From: Klebsiella spallanzanii
GTDB taxonomy: Bacteria; Pseudomonadota; Gammaproteobacteria; Enterobacterales; Enterobacteriaceae
Assembly (NCBI RefSeq): GCF_902158555.1
Contig: NZ_CABGGS010000012.1
Coordinates: 46,486-110,485, forward strand
Direction: 5' to 3'
DNA length: 64,000 nucleotides
Below the pieces are notes generated by a model. The model saw nothing but the letters and a program-made list of their open reading frames with translations, had not been told where the DNA came from and searched no databases. Made by a program: the position numbers and the translations under genes. This document shows, in pieces, positions 11,312-21,028 of this stretch (its first letter is position 1; each line of letters opens with the position of its first letter).

Positions 11312-12358
11312 TCACTGGACACGGCGACGCGATAACGCAACGCCTGCGCCGATGAGCGCGCCCACAATCCCCCACATCACCATCAGAAACGCGCGGCGCG
11401 GGCTATCGCGTTTTACCGGTTCCTCAGGCGTTCGCAAATACCTGTAAGTCTGAAAACGCGGGTCGAGGGTCGGCCCAACGTTCAACGTCGTTAGCATGGC
11501 GCGGCTCTGATCATAATCCAGGTCGTATTCCGGCCCTACAGCCTGTAGATTTTCCAGTCGAGCCTGCAGCATCGGCCGACCCAGCAAAAACAGTTCAGAA
11601 TCAGGTAACTGCTCAGGTGGCACATCAGTTTCGCTGCGGGAGATGTTGTGCTGCTGCGCGACCTTCAGCGCCTGCTCCACGCTATGGGTGCGGCGATTAA
11701 AAATCTCGCGCGCCACCTCTTCCTGACGCTTCACCTGCGCTTTCATCTGCACGGTACGCGCGGCCCAGGCACCCTTTAGTTCATCGTTCAAATGTCCCGC
11801 CGCACGCTGGCTGGCGAAAGCGACATACTGGCGCAGCAGATTATTCGCATCCTGGGCGGTTTCAGCCGTCAGCTTCACGCTATCGTTCACGCTTTTTAGC
11901 GCATCGCCCGGCATAAACTGGATATCGTTAATCAGGTCATCCAGCAGGGCCGCGTCGGCGCGAGCGTTACCCGACTGACGCTGTTTGTAGTAGTCCGTTT
12001 GCAGCCAGAAGTCGCGGCGGGTATCCCATGACGCCTGCTGCATGATGAACTCTTTATACGCCTCATCCATTACTGAAGGTTGATCGACCGAAGCGAGATT
12101 GGCCTTGATATCGAGATTGCGTAAGAACTGCTGCTGCGAATAGTAGCCCCCCAGCATGTTCACCGTTGGCCGGTCGGTAATCGCCGTCGCGCTCCACTCC
12201 TGGCGCGCAAAAAAGGTATAAACCAGAACAATTAGCGCAAAGAGCACCGCGATACCCACTATCCAGCTTTTTCCTGCCCATAAGGCGCGAAACAGCCCGC
12301 GAATATCCAGTTCATTCTCAACGTTCACTGCTCGTGCTCCCGGTAATGGTTGAGTCAT
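11312..12358 (-). CDS. wzzE: ECA chain-length regulator WzzE
   Basis: Polysaccharide co-polymerase anchored by one transmembrane helix near each end (about residues 30-50 and 320-340) with a large periplasmic helical domain; sets the modal length of linear ECA and takes part in cyclic ECA formation. The C-terminal proline-rich PEEPVKRDSPRRAFL before the second helix is diagnostic. ATG at 12358 gives 348 residues, as in E. coli; a GTG one codon upstream is too close to the GGGG ribosome site. Confidence 0.96.
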   Translation of the reverse strand: MTQPLPGARAVNVENELDIRGLFRALWAGKSWIVGIAVLFALIVLVYTFFARQEWSATAITDRPTVNMLGGYYSQQQFLRNLDIKANLASVDQPSVMDEAYKEFIMQQASWDTRRDFWLQTDYYKQRQSGNARADAALLDDLINDIQFMPGDALKSVNDSVKLTAETAQDANNLLRQYVAFASQRAAGHLNDELKGAWAARTVQMKAQVKRQEEVAREIFNRRTHSVEQALKVAQQHNISRSETDVPPEQLPDSELFLLGRPMLQARLENLQAVGPEYDLDYDQSRAMLTTLNVGPTLDPRFQTYRYLRTPEEPVKRDSPRRAFLMVMWGIVGALIGAGVALSRRRVQ

Positions 12359-12379
12359 CACGTCCCCAGATTTACTTGG

Positions 12380-13474
12380 TTAATTTGGATTATTGCCGCC
12401 GTGTCGCCGTATTCTGCGTCTAATGCGCTTAACCAGGCGCGCCACTTTCCAGGCGCGTTTAATGCAGTAGCCATAAAGAAAGAAGGCTAACAAAAAGAGT
12501 ATTAACATCACCCATTCAGGAACAATACGGGTGTATTCCGCCACCACGCCCACCAGCGCCAGCAGCGCGGCGGCCAGGGTGATCAGAACGAACGCCTGGC
12601 GGGAAGTAAACCCGGCACGCATGATCAGATGATGAATATGCTGACGGTCCGGGGAGAACGGACTCATCCCTTTACGCAGGCGACGGTACATAATCGCCAC
12701 CATATCCATCAATGGGATCGCAATAATCCACAGCGCGGTCACTGGGCTAATGGGATGCGTTTTACCCTGCGTAGTCTCCAGCAGGACCCAGATGATAGTG
12801 AAGCCAATCATGGTGCTGCCCGCATCACCCATAAAGACTTTATAGCGACGACCAAGCGCACCGAGGTTAAGTAAAATATAGGGCAAAATAGCGGCGATCA
12901 TGGCGAAACACCACATCGCCAGGCTGTACTGACCATCAAACCACAGGATGATGCCCGTCGCCGCGAAAGAAACCGAGGAGAGACCGCCAAGCAGCCCATC
13001 AATACCATCAACCATGTTGAAGGCGTTAATCGCTGCCCAAACGGCAAAAAGCGTGAGGAAGAAGCCAAAGGGGCCAAGCACCAGCTCCCAAGAGCCAAAA
13101 ATATAGCCCAGGCTACTCAGGTGGAGATGGCCAACCGTCATCATGATGACGGCAATGGCGGCCTGAATCACCGCGCGAATTTTTACGCTGATATCAAAGC
13201 GGTCGTCGAGCGCGCCGACCAGCACAAGCACCCCGGCACACGCGAGGTATAGCTTCGCATGGGGGATATAATAATCTGCGATAGCAAACGTAAAACATAT
13301 CCCTGCATACACTGAGATACCACCGACTAACGGAATCAAACCCTGATGCCGTTTGCGATAGTTTGGTTTATCCACCAGCCCAACTTTTTGTGCTGCCTTA
13401 CGAGCAACAAATATAAAAAGGGTAGTGAATAAGAAAATACTGATTAATTCAGTAATAGCAGTGAGTAAATTCAC
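12380..13474 (-). CDS. wecA: UDP-GlcNAc:undecaprenyl-phosphate GlcNAc-1-phosphate transferase WecA
   Basis: Polytopic inner-membrane enzyme that starts ECA and many O-antigens by transferring GlcNAc-1-P to undecaprenyl phosphate. Motifs seen are ALDDRFDIS (Mg-binding aspartates), NAFNMVDGIDGLLGG and the cytosolic HIHH loop. The start is set at GTG 13474 by analogy with the E. coli gene, which also begins GTG-AAT-TTA; this gives 364 residues. An in-frame reading frame extends 18 codons upstream but lacks homology. First gene of the wec operon. Confidence 0.96.
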   Translation of the reverse strand: MNLLTAITELISIFLFTTLFIFVARKAAQKVGLVDKPNYRKRHQGLIPLVGGISVYAGICFTFAIADYYIPHAKLYLACAGVLVLVGALDDRFDISVKIRAVIQAAIAVIMMTVGHLHLSSLGYIFGSWELVLGPFGFFLTLFAVWAAINAFNMVDGIDGLLGGLSSVSFAATGIILWFDGQYSLAMWCFAMIAAILPYILLNLGALGRRYKVFMGDAGSTMIGFTIIWVLLETTQGKTHPISPVTALWIIAIPLMDMVAIMYRRLRKGMSPFSPDRQHIHHLIMRAGFTSRQAFVLITLAAALLALVGVVAEYTRIVPEWVMLILFLLAFFLYGYCIKRAWKVARLVKRIRRRIRRHGGNNPN

Positions 13475-13557
13475 AACGCATGTGCTCTCAGCATAGTTAA
13501 TCCGGGAAGTATAACGACGATGTCTCAACTCCTGAAGGGGTAAAGCAGAACATTACA

Positions 13558-13586
13558 AATTTATTGTAGAAATTTTAGACTGTTAA
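13558..13586 (-). promoter_or_regulatory. Candidate wec operon promoter
   Basis: Minus-strand TTAACA (13581-13586) and TAAATT (13558-13563) are separated by 17 bases, about 85 bases upstream of the wecA GTG and downstream of the rho terminator. An overlapping TACAAT (13563-13568) is a possible alternative -10. Sequence match only. Confidence 0.35.
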
Positions 13587-13670
13587 AGCACTCTCTGCCT
13601 GGCACCGTGCTGCGCACATCATACGTTAATACCCGCATTGTTTTCCCTCCCTGGATCATACAAACCCGGA

Positions 13671-13700
13671 AAACAAAACGCCACGCAATAGCGTGGCGTT
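13671..13700 (-). terminator. rho terminator
   Basis: Reading on the minus strand, AACGCCACGC-TATT-GCGTGGCGTT followed by TTGTTTT starts 18 bases after the rho stop. It is a perfect 10-bp stem with a tetraloop and a T-rich tail, a strong intrinsic terminator that separates rho from the wec operon. Confidence 0.85.
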
Positions 13701-13717
13701 CTCTGGCTTTTTTTAAA

Positions 13718-14977
13718 TTACGAGCGCTTCATCATGTCGAAGAAGTCATCGTTAGTTTTAGTCATCGCCAGTTTATTGATGAGGAATTCCATCGCATCGA
13801 TTTCACCCATCGGATGGATGATTTTACGCAGGATCCACATCTTCTGCAGCTCTTCCTGAGTAGTGAGCAGCTCTTCTTTACGGGTACCAGAACGGTTGTA
13901 GTCGATAGCCGGGAAGACGCGTTTTTCTGCAATCTTACGGGAGAGGTGCAGCTCCATGTTACCGGTGCCTTTAAACTCTTCGTAGATAACTTCGTCCATT
14001 TTAGAACCGGTATCGATCAGCGCCGTTGCGATGATGGTCAGGCTACCGCCCTCTTCAACGTTACGTGCGGCACCAAAGAAACGCTTCGGACGATGCAGGG
14101 CGTTGGCGTCCACACCACCGGTCAGAACTTTACCGGAAGCCGGTACCACGGTGTTATAAGCACGCGCCAGACGGGTAATGGAGTCGAGCAGGATGATAAC
14201 GTCTTTCTTATGTTCAACCAGACGTTTCGCCTTCTCGATAACCATCTCAGCGACCTGAACGTGGCGGGATGCCGGTTCGTCAAAGGTCGAAGCAACCACT
14301 TCGCCTTTCACCAGACGCTGCATCTCGGTCACTTCTTCCGGACGTTCGTCAATCAGCAGTACCATCAGTACGCAATCAGGGTGGTTGTACGCAATGCTCT
14401 GCGCGATGTTCTGCAGCAGCATGGTTTTACCCGCTTTCGGCGGTGCAACTATCAGACCACGCTGGCCGCGACCAATCGGCGATGCCAGATCCAGGACGCG
14501 GGCGGTTAAGTCTTCCGTTGAGCCGTTACCACGTTCCATACGCAGACGTGAGTTTGCGTGCAGAGGGGTTAAGTTCTCAAACAGAATCTTGTTACGCGCA
14601 TTTTCCGGTTTGTCGTAGTTAACTTCGTTAACTTTCAACAACGCAAAGTAACGCTCACCCTCTTTAGGAGGACGAATCTTACCGGAAATGGTGTCACCAG
14701 TGCGGAGGTTGAAACGGCGGATTTGGCTGGGGGATACGTAGATGTCGTCGGGACCGGCGAGGTAGGAGCTGTCTGCTGAACGGAGGAAACCAAATCCATC
14801 CTGCAGTATCTCCAGTACGCCATCGCCAAAGATATCCTCGCCACTCTTCGAATGCTGCTTGAGGATGGCAAAAATAATATCCTGCTTACGCATACGGGCC
14901 AGGTTTTCTAGCCCCATATTTTCGCCGAGAGTAATCAGCTCAGAAACCGGCGTATTCTTTAATTCGGTAAGATTCAT
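13718..14977 (-). CDS. rho: Transcription termination factor Rho
   Basis: Hexameric RNA-dependent ATPase that ends untranslated transcripts. The 419-residue product is nearly identical to E. coli Rho: N-terminal helical domain, the cold-shock-like primary RNA site ([17 protein letters not shown]), the Walker [11 protein letters not shown]-loop and R-loop ([21 protein letters not shown]). The start is the ATG at 14977 ([10 protein letters not shown]); an upstream in-frame extension falls in the known long leader. Expression in E. coli is autoregulated through that leader. Confidence 0.99.
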   Translation of the reverse strand: MNLTELKNTPVSELITLGENMGLENLARMRKQDIIFAILKQHSKSGEDIFGDGVLEILQDGFGFLRSADSSYLAGPDDIYVSPSQIRRFNLRTGDTISGKIRPPKEGERYFALLKVNEVNYDKPENARNKILFENLTPLHANSRLRMERGNGSTEDLTARVLDLASPIGRGQRGLIVAPPKAGKTMLLQNIAQSIAYNHPDCVLMVLLIDERPEEVTEMQRLVKGEVVASTFDEPASRHVQVAEMVIEKAKRLVEHKKDVIILLDSITRLARAYNTVVPASGKVLTGGVDANALHRPKRFFGAARNVEEGGSLTIIATALIDTGSKMDEVIYEEFKGTGNMELHLSRKIAEKRVFPAIDYNRSGTRKEELLTTQEELQKMWILRKIIHPMGEIDAMEFLINKLAMTKTNDDFFDMMKRS

Positions 14978-15064
14978 AATGGTGTGGGTTCTTAAACTCG
15001 GGGTAATTCTCGAACTTAATGTTGTGAATGGTATGGCAGGAACATCCATGCCTGTTAACGGCCT

Positions 15065-15165
15065 TCATCTCGTGTCTGTACGTTGCCTGGTCACAGGAAA
15101 GAACGCAGAACTGAAACGACTAAACGGAATGAGTGATAAGCCCGGATTATAAGCCTCACGCGCAT
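15065..15165 (-). other. rhoL: rho leader with altered rhoL
   Basis: E. coli encodes a 33-residue leader peptide, RhoL, here. The DNA for its C-terminal half is recognisable: one minus-strand frame reads SRFSS then PVTRQR and ends TGA at 15065. That frame has no ATG or GTG at the expected place. The ATG at 15165 opens a different frame of 24 codons that stops at 15091. Relative to my memory of the E. coli sequence, the distance from ATG to the conserved part is 2 bases longer. Either RhoL is not made in its known form or it starts at a non-standard codon. A TATAAT (15146-15151) lies within it. Confidence 0.4.
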
Positions 15166-15251
15166 TTTTGCGGGACGCTTTGGGTAAAACAAGATTCAAA
15201 CAAAAAGGTATGTTTAAAACGAAGTCTGGAATTAACTTAGCACGACTCTAG

Positions 15252-15295
15252 CCGGGCGTCCAGAGATCCACAAAAAATAGGAGTCCGGACGCCGG
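15252..15295. repeat. Inverted repeat between trxA and rho
   Basis: CCGGGCGTCC (15252-15261) and GGACGCCGG (15287-15295) are nearly perfect inverted repeats that flank a short A/T run just after the trxA stop. On the minus strand the T-run lies inside the loop, not after the stem, so this is not a standard terminator. It may end or pause the trxA transcript, or form part of the rho promoter region, where TTGTGG and TAGAGT are spaced by 17 bases. Confidence 0.4.
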
Positions 15296-15308
15296 GGTAA
15301 CAAGCCGC

Positions 15309-15638
15309 TTACGCCAGGTTGGCGTCGAGGAACTCTTTCAGCTGGCCTTTGGACAGCGCGCCGACTTTGGTCGCTGCAACTTCGCCGTTTTTGAACAGCA
15401 GCAGAGTCGGGATGCCGCGAATGCCATATTTAGGCGCAGTACCTGGGTTCTGATCGATGTTCAGTTTCGCAATGGTCAGTTTGCCCTGATACTCTTCAGC
15501 GATCTCATCCAGAATCGGGGCGATCATTTTGCACGGACCACACCACTCTGCCCAGAAATCGACGAGGGTTAGCCCGTCAGCCTTGAGTACGTCCGTGTCA
15601 AAACTGTCGTCAGTCAGGTGAATAATTTTATCGCTCAT
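15309..15638 (-). CDS. trxA: Thioredoxin 1
   Basis: Cytoplasmic dithiol reductant for ribonucleotide reductase, PAPS reductase and others. The 109-residue product matches E. coli TrxA with the redox motif WCGPC (cysteines 33 and 36 counting Met) and the cis-proline in [10 protein letters not shown]. The start is ATG 15638, with GGAG 7 bases upstream; a GTG four codons earlier overlaps that ribosome site and is rejected. Confidence 0.99.
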   Translation of the reverse strand: MSDKIIHLTDDSFDTDVLKADGLTLVDFWAEWCGPCKMIAPILDEIAEEYQGKLTIAKLNIDQNPGTAPKYGIRGIPTLLLFKNGEVAATKVGALSKGQLKEFLDANLA

Positions 15639-15979
15639 ATTTAACTCCACAGGAATAAGCCTGGTGTGTTGGTGTCGCAGTCATCAACGACGTGTTGATG
15701 CTACGTTATGCACGCTGTTCTTCAGAATACCTCTTTTAACTACCTGCGTCACAATGTCCATCATGGACTTCGCCCCACAAAAGTTAAAGCAGCCAGCGTT
15801 CAAATCGGCTTATCGCAGATTTGTCACCCTCGCCTCGCTTAGTAGTCTAAGCTTTCGAGGATTCGTTCAGTTGCCGCAGACGCACCTTGAATAATTTCAT
15901 GCATAGCCAACGAAAGGTTGACGTTATTTCACCGGATACGCTTTCTTAATGCAATAGTTAGCTGATATTCTACCACACT
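15639..15979. promoter_or_regulatory. trxA-rhlB divergent promoter region
   Basis: About 340 bases without a gene lie between the divergent trxA and rhlB starts, so both promoters must be here. A plus-strand TTGACG at about 15920 is a possible -35 for rhlB but I see no convincing -10 at the right distance. No repeat or small coding frame with a ribosome site stands out. Confidence 0.5.
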
Positions 15980-17245
15980 ATGAGCAAAACACATTTAACA
16001 GAACAGAAGTTTTCCGACTTCGCCCTGCACCCGGCAGTTATCGAAGCCCTTGAAAAGAAAGGGTTTCACAATTGCACACCCATTCAGGCACTCGCCCTCC
16101 CGCTGACGCTGGAAGGTCGTGATGTCGCCGGGCAGGCGCAAACCGGTACCGGTAAAACGATGGCGTTTCTGACGTCAACGTTTCATTATCTTCTCACACA
16201 CCCGGCCGTCGCTGACCGCCAGGTCAATCAGCCGCGTGCGCTGATCATGGCTCCTACGCGTGAACTGGCGGTACAGATTCATGCTGACGCTGAACCGCTG
16301 GCGCAGGCTACCGGTCTGAAGCTGGGCCTGGCTTACGGCGGCGACGGCTACGATAAACAGCTGAAAGTGCTGGAAAGCGGCGTCGACATTCTGATCGGCA
16401 CCACCGGTCGCCTGATCGACTACGCCAAACAGAACCATATCAACCTGGGCGCGATTCAGGTGGTGGTACTGGATGAAGCCGATCGGATGTACGATCTCGG
16501 CTTTATTAAAGATATTCGTTGGCTGTTCCGTCGTATGCCTCCAGCGAATCAGCGCCTGAACATGCTGTTCTCCGCCACACTTTCTTACCGCGTACGTGAA
16601 CTGGCGTTCGAACAAATGAACAACGCCGAGTATGTCGAAGTCGAGCCAGAGCAGAAAACGGGCCACCGTATTAAAGAAGAGCTGTTCTACCCTTCCAACG
16701 AAGAAAAAATGCGCCTGCTGCAGACGCTGCTGGAAGAAGAGTGGCCGGATCGCGCCATTATCTTCGCCAACACCAAACATCGTTGTGAAGATATCTGGGG
16801 TCACCTGGCGGCGGACGGCCATCGCGTTGGTCTGTTGACCGGCGATGTCGCACAGAAAAAACGCCTGCGCATTCTCGACGAATTCACTCGCGGCGATATC
16901 GATATTCTGGTCGCCACCGACGTTGCCGCCCGCGGCCTGCATATTCCGGCCGTGACTCACGTCTTTAACTACGACCTGCCGGACGATTGTGAAGATTACG
17001 TTCATCGTATTGGCCGTACCGGTCGCGCTGGCGCCAGCGGTCACTCTATCAGCCTGGCCTGTGAAGAGTACGCGCTGAACCTGCCCGCTATCGAAACCTA
17101 TATTGGTCATTCGATTCCGGTCAGCAAATACAATGCAGACGCACTGATGACTGAACTGCCAAGACCGCTACGCCTCACGCGTGCGCGCCCAGGCAACGGC
17201 CCGCGTCGTAACGGCCCGCCACGTAATCGTCGTCGTTCAGGTTAA
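15980..17245 (+). CDS. rhlB: ATP-dependent RNA helicase RhlB
   Basis: DEAD-box helicase of the RNA degradosome that feeds structured RNA to PNPase by binding RNase E. The motifs in order are the Q motif ([13 protein letters not shown]), [37 protein letters not shown] and HRIGRTGR, with a short arginine-rich C-terminal tail. Length is 421, identical to E. coli. It is transcribed divergently from trxA. Confidence 0.98.
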   Translation: MSKTHLTEQKFSDFALHPAVIEALEKKGFHNCTPIQALALPLTLEGRDVAGQAQTGTGKTMAFLTSTFHYLLTHPAVADRQVNQPRALIMAPTRELAVQIHADAEPLAQATGLKLGLAYGGDGYDKQLKVLESGVDILIGTTGRLIDYAKQNHINLGAIQVVVLDEADRMYDLGFIKDIRWLFRRMPPANQRLNMLFSATLSYRVRELAFEQMNNAEYVEVEPEQKTGHRIKEELFYPSNEEKMRLLQTLLEEEWPDRAIIFANTKHRCEDIWGHLAADGHRVGLLTGDVAQKKRLRILDEFTRGDIDILVATDVAARGLHIPAVTHVFNYDLPDDCEDYVHRIGRTGRAGASGHSISLACEEYALNLPAIETYIGHSIPVSKYNADALMTELPRPLRLTRARPGNGPRRNGPPRNRRRSG

Positions 17246-17254
17246 AGCAATATG

Positions 17255-17382
17255 CCATACGCAAAATCATTCAAGTTGCATCAAGGCGGCAAGAGAACGA
17301 ATCCCGATGAGCTTACTCTGGTAAGTGATTCGGGTAAGAGAACGCAGCCAACACAGAGGCAACTTGAAGGATGAAGTGTATG
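17255..17382. repeat. ERIC repeat between rhlB and gppA
   Basis: A 128-bp imperfect palindrome with arms CATAC...TTCAAGTTGC and GCAACTTGAAGG...GTATG. Its centre reads CGAATCCCGATGAGCTTAC-TCTG-GTAAGTGATTCGGG, which corresponds to the well-known ERIC core (compare the ERIC primers). AGGCGGCAAGAGA and CGCAGCCAACACAGA flanks are also typical. The right end runs through the gppA ribosome site and its ATG. Confidence 0.85.
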
Positions 17383-18879
17383 AGTTCCACCTCGCTCTAT
17401 GCAGCTATCGATCTCGGTTCCAATAGCTTTCATATGTTGGTTGTACGCGAGGTAGCCGGGAGCATCCAGACCCTCAGTCGCATTAAACGCAAAGTACGTC
17501 TGGCCGCAGGTCTGAGTAGCGACAACACGCTCTCTGCGGAAGCCATGGAGCGTGGCTGGCAATGTTTACGCCTGTTTGCCGAACGTTTGCAGGATATCCC
17601 CCCGGCACAAATCCGCGTAGTCGCCACCGCGACACTGCGTCTGGCGGTTAACGCCGGAGAGTTTCTGGATAAAGCGCGGGAAATCCTTGGCTGCCCGGTG
17701 CAGGTCATCAGCGGTGAAGAGGAAGCGCGACTGATTTATCAGGGCGTCGCGCACACTACCGGCGGCGCAGATCAGCGTCTGGTCGTGGATATCGGCGGTG
17801 CCAGTACCGAACTGGTTACCGGTACTGGCGCACAAACGACCTCGCTTTTCAGCCTGTCGATGGGCTGCGTCACCTGGCTGGAACGCTACTTTGCTGACCG
17901 CAGCCTGACCAAAGAAAACTTTGATCTTGCCGAAACCGCCGCGCGCGAAGTTTTGCGTCCCATCGCCGATGTTCTGCGCTATCACGGCTGGAAGGTCTGT
18001 GTCGGCGCATCCGGTACGGTCCAGGCGCTACAGGAAATCATGATGGCACAGGGGATGGATGAACGCATCACCCTGGCCAAACTGCAGCAGCTCAAACAGC
18101 GCGCAATTCAGTGCGGTCGTCTGGAAGAGCTGGAGATTGAAGGTCTGACGCTCGAACGCGCGCTGGTCTTTCCTAGCGGTCTGGCGATTCTGATGGCCAT
18201 CTTCAGCGAGCTGAACATTCAGTGCATGACCCTCGCGGGTGGGGCGCTGCGCGAAGGCCTCGTCTACGGCATGCTGCATCTGTCGGTTGATCAGGATATT
18301 CGCAGCCGTACATTGCGCAATATCCAACGCCGGTTTCTGGTTGATACCGAGCAGGCACAGCGCGTTGCTCAATTGGCTGCCCATTTCGTTCATCAGGTCG
18401 AAAATAGCTGGGAGATTGAGCCACTATGCTTCGATCTGCTGCAAAGCGCCTGCCAGCTGCATGAAATCGGCCTGAGCGTGGAGTATAAGCAGGCCCCTCT
18501 GCACGCAGCCTGGCTGGTGCGTAATCTCGACCTGCCAGGCTTCACGCCTGCGCAAAAAAAACTGCTGGCGACGCTGTTGCTAAACCAGACCAACGCCGTC
18601 GACCTCTCTTCGATTCATCAGCAAAACGCGGTACCGCCGAGAGTCGCGGAACATATGTGCCGCCTGCTGCGTCTGGCTATTCTGTTTGCCAGCCGCCGAC
18701 GCGACGATCTGCTACCGATGATTACGCTGGCTGCCAAAGATGAAAGTTTGACGCTGACGCTACCGCAGGGCTGGCTGGAGAATCATCCGCTGGGCCGGGA
18801 GATGGTAGAACAAGAGTGCCAGTGGCAAAGCTACGTTCACTGGCCGCTGCAGCTCAACGAGGAGCGCGCAGCAAAATAG
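17380..18879 (+). CDS. gppA: Guanosine-5'-triphosphate,3'-diphosphate pyrophosphatase GppA
   Basis: Ppx/GppA phosphatase that converts pppGpp to ppGpp and also acts on polyphosphate. The actin-like ATPase fold shows phosphate loops [13 protein letters not shown] near the N-terminus and [12 protein letters not shown] in the middle, and [15 protein letters not shown] at 17380 has AAGGA 8 bases upstream and gives 499 residues (E. coli 494); an ATG at 17371 directly abuts that ribosome site. The start codon and ribosome site lie inside the right arm of the ERIC repeat. Confidence 0.96.
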   Translation: MSSTSLYAAIDLGSNSFHMLVVREVAGSIQTLSRIKRKVRLAAGLSSDNTLSAEAMERGWQCLRLFAERLQDIPPAQIRVVATATLRLAVNAGEFLDKAREILGCPVQVISGEEEARLIYQGVAHTTGGADQRLVVDIGGASTELVTGTGAQTTSLFSLSMGCVTWLERYFADRSLTKENFDLAETAAREVLRPIADVLRYHGWKVCVGASGTVQALQEIMMAQGMDERITLAKLQQLKQRAIQCGRLEELEIEGLTLERALVFPSGLAILMAIFSELNIQCMTLAGGALREGLVYGMLHLSVDQDIRSRTLRNIQRRFLVDTEQAQRVAQLAAHFVHQVENSWEIEPLCFDLLQSACQLHEIGLSVEYKQAPLHAAWLVRNLDLPGFTPAQKKLLATLLLNQTNAVDLSSIHQQNAVPPRVAEHMCRLLRLAILFASRRRDDLLPMITLAAKDESLTLTLPQGWLENHPLGREMVEQECQWQSYVHWPLQLNEERAAK

Positions 18880-18897
18880 CTCAACCAGGGGAATATC

Positions 18898-19818
18898 ATG
18901 CGAGAAGAACTGGATTTCAAATCGCTGCGTTTTTTTTCCGCCCTCTTCCGCCTGGGGAACGTCTCTCCCGCCGCCGAAGCGCTCAATATCAGCCAGCCGA
19001 CCGGCAGCCTGCTGTTGAAAAAGCTGCGCGAGCATTTTGACGATCCTCTGTTTGTGCGCATAGGGCAGCGCATGGTGCCCACGCCGCGCGCTGATGATAT
19101 CGCCCAGACCATTTTTACCATTCTTCAATTGGTCGATAACCAACTTCCTGGCAACCCTGAATTTATCCCCCAAACCAGTACGCGTAATTTCACTATTGGC
19201 ATGACCGATATCAGCCAGATGACATTGTTACCGCCCTTGCAGGTACGGTTACAGCAACAGAACGCTGAAGGTATTACTTTTTCAGTGCTGAATATCGACG
19301 ATCAAACGCTGGGTGCGCTTGAATCAGGCAAGTGTGATTTAGCCATCGGTTATCTGATGCAGCTACCGGATAGCGTTTACCAGCAGCGCCTGTTTAATCA
19401 ATCCTATGTTTGCCTGGCGGCAAAAAATCATCCGCGGATCCGTTCCTCATTTACCGCCGAAAACTGGCGGCTGGAAAAGCATCTGGCCGTTCACGTCAAC
19501 GGCACCGGGCATGGCGATATCGATCGACTGCTCAACGAGTACGGCATGCCGCGCCGTATTTCCCTCACCCTCCCCAGCTTTTTAGGTGCAGGTGAGCTGG
19601 TTGCGGACAGTGAACTGATCGCCGTCGTTCCCGAGCAATTGGCACGCCATATTACCCATCGTTATCCCTGCTGCAGCTGGCCGTTACCCTTTTCGCTGCC
19701 GGAAATCGCGATTCGTCAGGTCTGGCATCAGCGCCTGCACCGCGATCCCGGGCACATCTGGCTGCGTACGCTGATCGCCAACTTTGCTACAGCCAGCAAC
19801 AACAAAAACCTCTATTAA
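18898..19818 (+). CDS. LysR-family transcriptional regulator
   Basis: The protein has an N-terminal winged HTH (about residues 6-65, FRLGNVSPAAEALNISQPTG) and a substrate-binding LysR domain beginning near residue 95 (NFTIGMTDISQMTLLPPL). At 306 residues it has the usual length; family members bind promoters with a T-N11-A motif. The start has CAGGGGA upstream. It starts 18 bases after gppA and 137 bases before a decarboxylase gene on the same strand, so it probably regulates that gene. An aromatic acid is the likely inducer, by inference from the neighbour. Confidence 0.85.
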   Translation: MREELDFKSLRFFSALFRLGNVSPAAEALNISQPTGSLLLKKLREHFDDPLFVRIGQRMVPTPRADDIAQTIFTILQLVDNQLPGNPEFIPQTSTRNFTIGMTDISQMTLLPPLQVRLQQQNAEGITFSVLNIDDQTLGALESGKCDLAIGYLMQLPDSVYQQRLFNQSYVCLAAKNHPRIRSSFTAENWRLEKHLAVHVNGTGHGDIDRLLNEYGMPRRISLTLPSFLGAGELVADSELIAVVPEQLARHITHRYPCCSWPLPFSLPEIAIRQVWHQRLHRDPGHIWLRTLIANFATASNNKNLY

Positions 19819-19954
19819 CTTTTAAGCATTCAAAAATAATGCTGTATTAGTTTTCCTGATAACCCGTATTGGATTCTGTTTATTGCCGTCAGTACGTAAA
19901 AAATTCTATTCTCCTCGCATCAGGTCATACAAAAACTAATTCGAGGAATATATT

Positions 19955-20953
19955 ATGCGTGGAAAAATCGCTTTAGAAGAGCACGTTTCAACACCGAAAA
20001 ATAACAGCCTCTGGGACTCAACTGGCGAAGCGGCAAGAAATGGCTCAGAATATATGAAAGACGTTGAACGCCGTTTATTAGATCGCAGCTATCAGCTGGA
20101 TGAAATGGCGCAACGTAATATCGACCACGTGATTCTTTCTCTGACTTCACCTGGCGCACAATCTATTTTAGATAAATCAGCTGCGGTATCTTTCGCTCGT
20201 GAAACCAACGACTATATCGTTGAAAATTATGTTAAGCCAAACCCGGATAAATTCAGCGCATTCGCGACTCTGGCATTACAAAACCCAGAGGCTGCAGCCG
20301 AAGAACTGGATCGCGCAGTCAAAAAACTAGGCATGAAAGGCGCGCTGATTAACGGTTATACCAACGTCCAGGATAGCGAACATGGCCTGTACCTGGATGA
20401 TGAATCCATGCTGGTATTCTGGGATAAAGTCAATGAGCTGAACGTCCCCGTATATTTGCACCCGCGTGAACCATTAGAAGGCCCGGCGCGCGGTATCTAC
20501 ACCGGCTATGAAAGCCTGATCGGTTCCGCCTGGGGCTTTGCTCAGGAAACGGCGGTCCATGCGATTCGCCTGATGATGAGTGGCCTGTTTGACCGTTACC
20601 CTGACCTGAACCTGGTTCTGGGTCACTTAGGCGAAGGCCTGGTACACATGCTGCCGCGTACTCAGCATCGTCTCTACCGTCAGCGCTTCGGCTGTGGCCT
20701 GGGCAAAGCGGAAAAACCGTTAATGCACTATTTGCAGAATAACTTTATCGTCACCACCAGCGGTCACTTTAATACCTATTCGCTGCAAAATGCGATTGAT
20801 ATTATGGGCCCGGACCGTGTGATGTTCTCCGTCGATTATCCGTATGAGGATATTCATCAGGCTTGTGATTGGTTCGATCCGCTGGAAATGGATGCTGAAT
20901 TGAAAAACAAAATCGCCTGGGGCAACGCCAGCCGCGTATTCAATATCAAATAA
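19955..20953 (+). CDS. Amidohydrolase-family decarboxylase, resorcylate/dihydroxybenzoate type
   Basis: ACMSD-like member of the amidohydrolase superfamily. It aligns from end to end with my memory of gamma-resorcylate (2,6-dihydroxybenzoate) decarboxylase, which reversibly decarboxylates phenolic acids with a divalent metal. Metal and catalytic residues are in the expected places: E8 and H10 (KIALEEH), H169 (VYLHPR), H224 (LGHLGEG) and D294 (FSVDYPYE). The 332-residue length fits. 2,3-dihydroxybenzoate or salicylate are alternative substrates. A good ribosome site (CGAGGA) precedes the ATG, and a terminator follows. Codon use and base composition are more AT-rich than in gppA. Confidence 0.8.
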   Translation: MRGKIALEEHVSTPKNNSLWDSTGEAARNGSEYMKDVERRLLDRSYQLDEMAQRNIDHVILSLTSPGAQSILDKSAAVSFARETNDYIVENYVKPNPDKFSAFATLALQNPEAAAEELDRAVKKLGMKGALINGYTNVQDSEHGLYLDDESMLVFWDKVNELNVPVYLHPREPLEGPARGIYTGYESLIGSAWGFAQETAVHAIRLMMSGLFDRYPDLNLVLGHLGEGLVHMLPRTQHRLYRQRFGCGLGKAEKPLMHYLQNNFIVTTSGHFNTYSLQNAIDIMGPDRVMFSVDYPYEDIHQACDWFDPLEMDAELKNKIAWGNASRVFNIK

Positions 20954-20971
20954 TTTCCTCCTGTTGTAACG

Positions 20972-20998
20972 AAAGGGCCTGACAACAGGCCCTTTTCA
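20972..20998 (+). terminator. Terminator after the decarboxylase gene
   Basis: AAAGGGCCTG-ACAA-CAGGCCCTTTT is a perfect 10-bp stem with a tetraloop and a short T-tail, 18 bases beyond the stop codon. It would limit read-through into the DUF554 gene. Confidence 0.8.
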
Positions 20999-21028
20999 TT
21001 TATCTGCAATACCAAAGGAGAATATACC

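Noticed and set aside
13607..14509. 300-codon open frame on the plus strand
   Set aside because: It lies antisense to rho, which is nearly identical to E. coli Rho; the frame is a by-product of rho codon use.
16175..17110. 311-codon open frame on the minus strand
   Set aside because: Antisense to rhlB; low-complexity mirror of a conserved gene.
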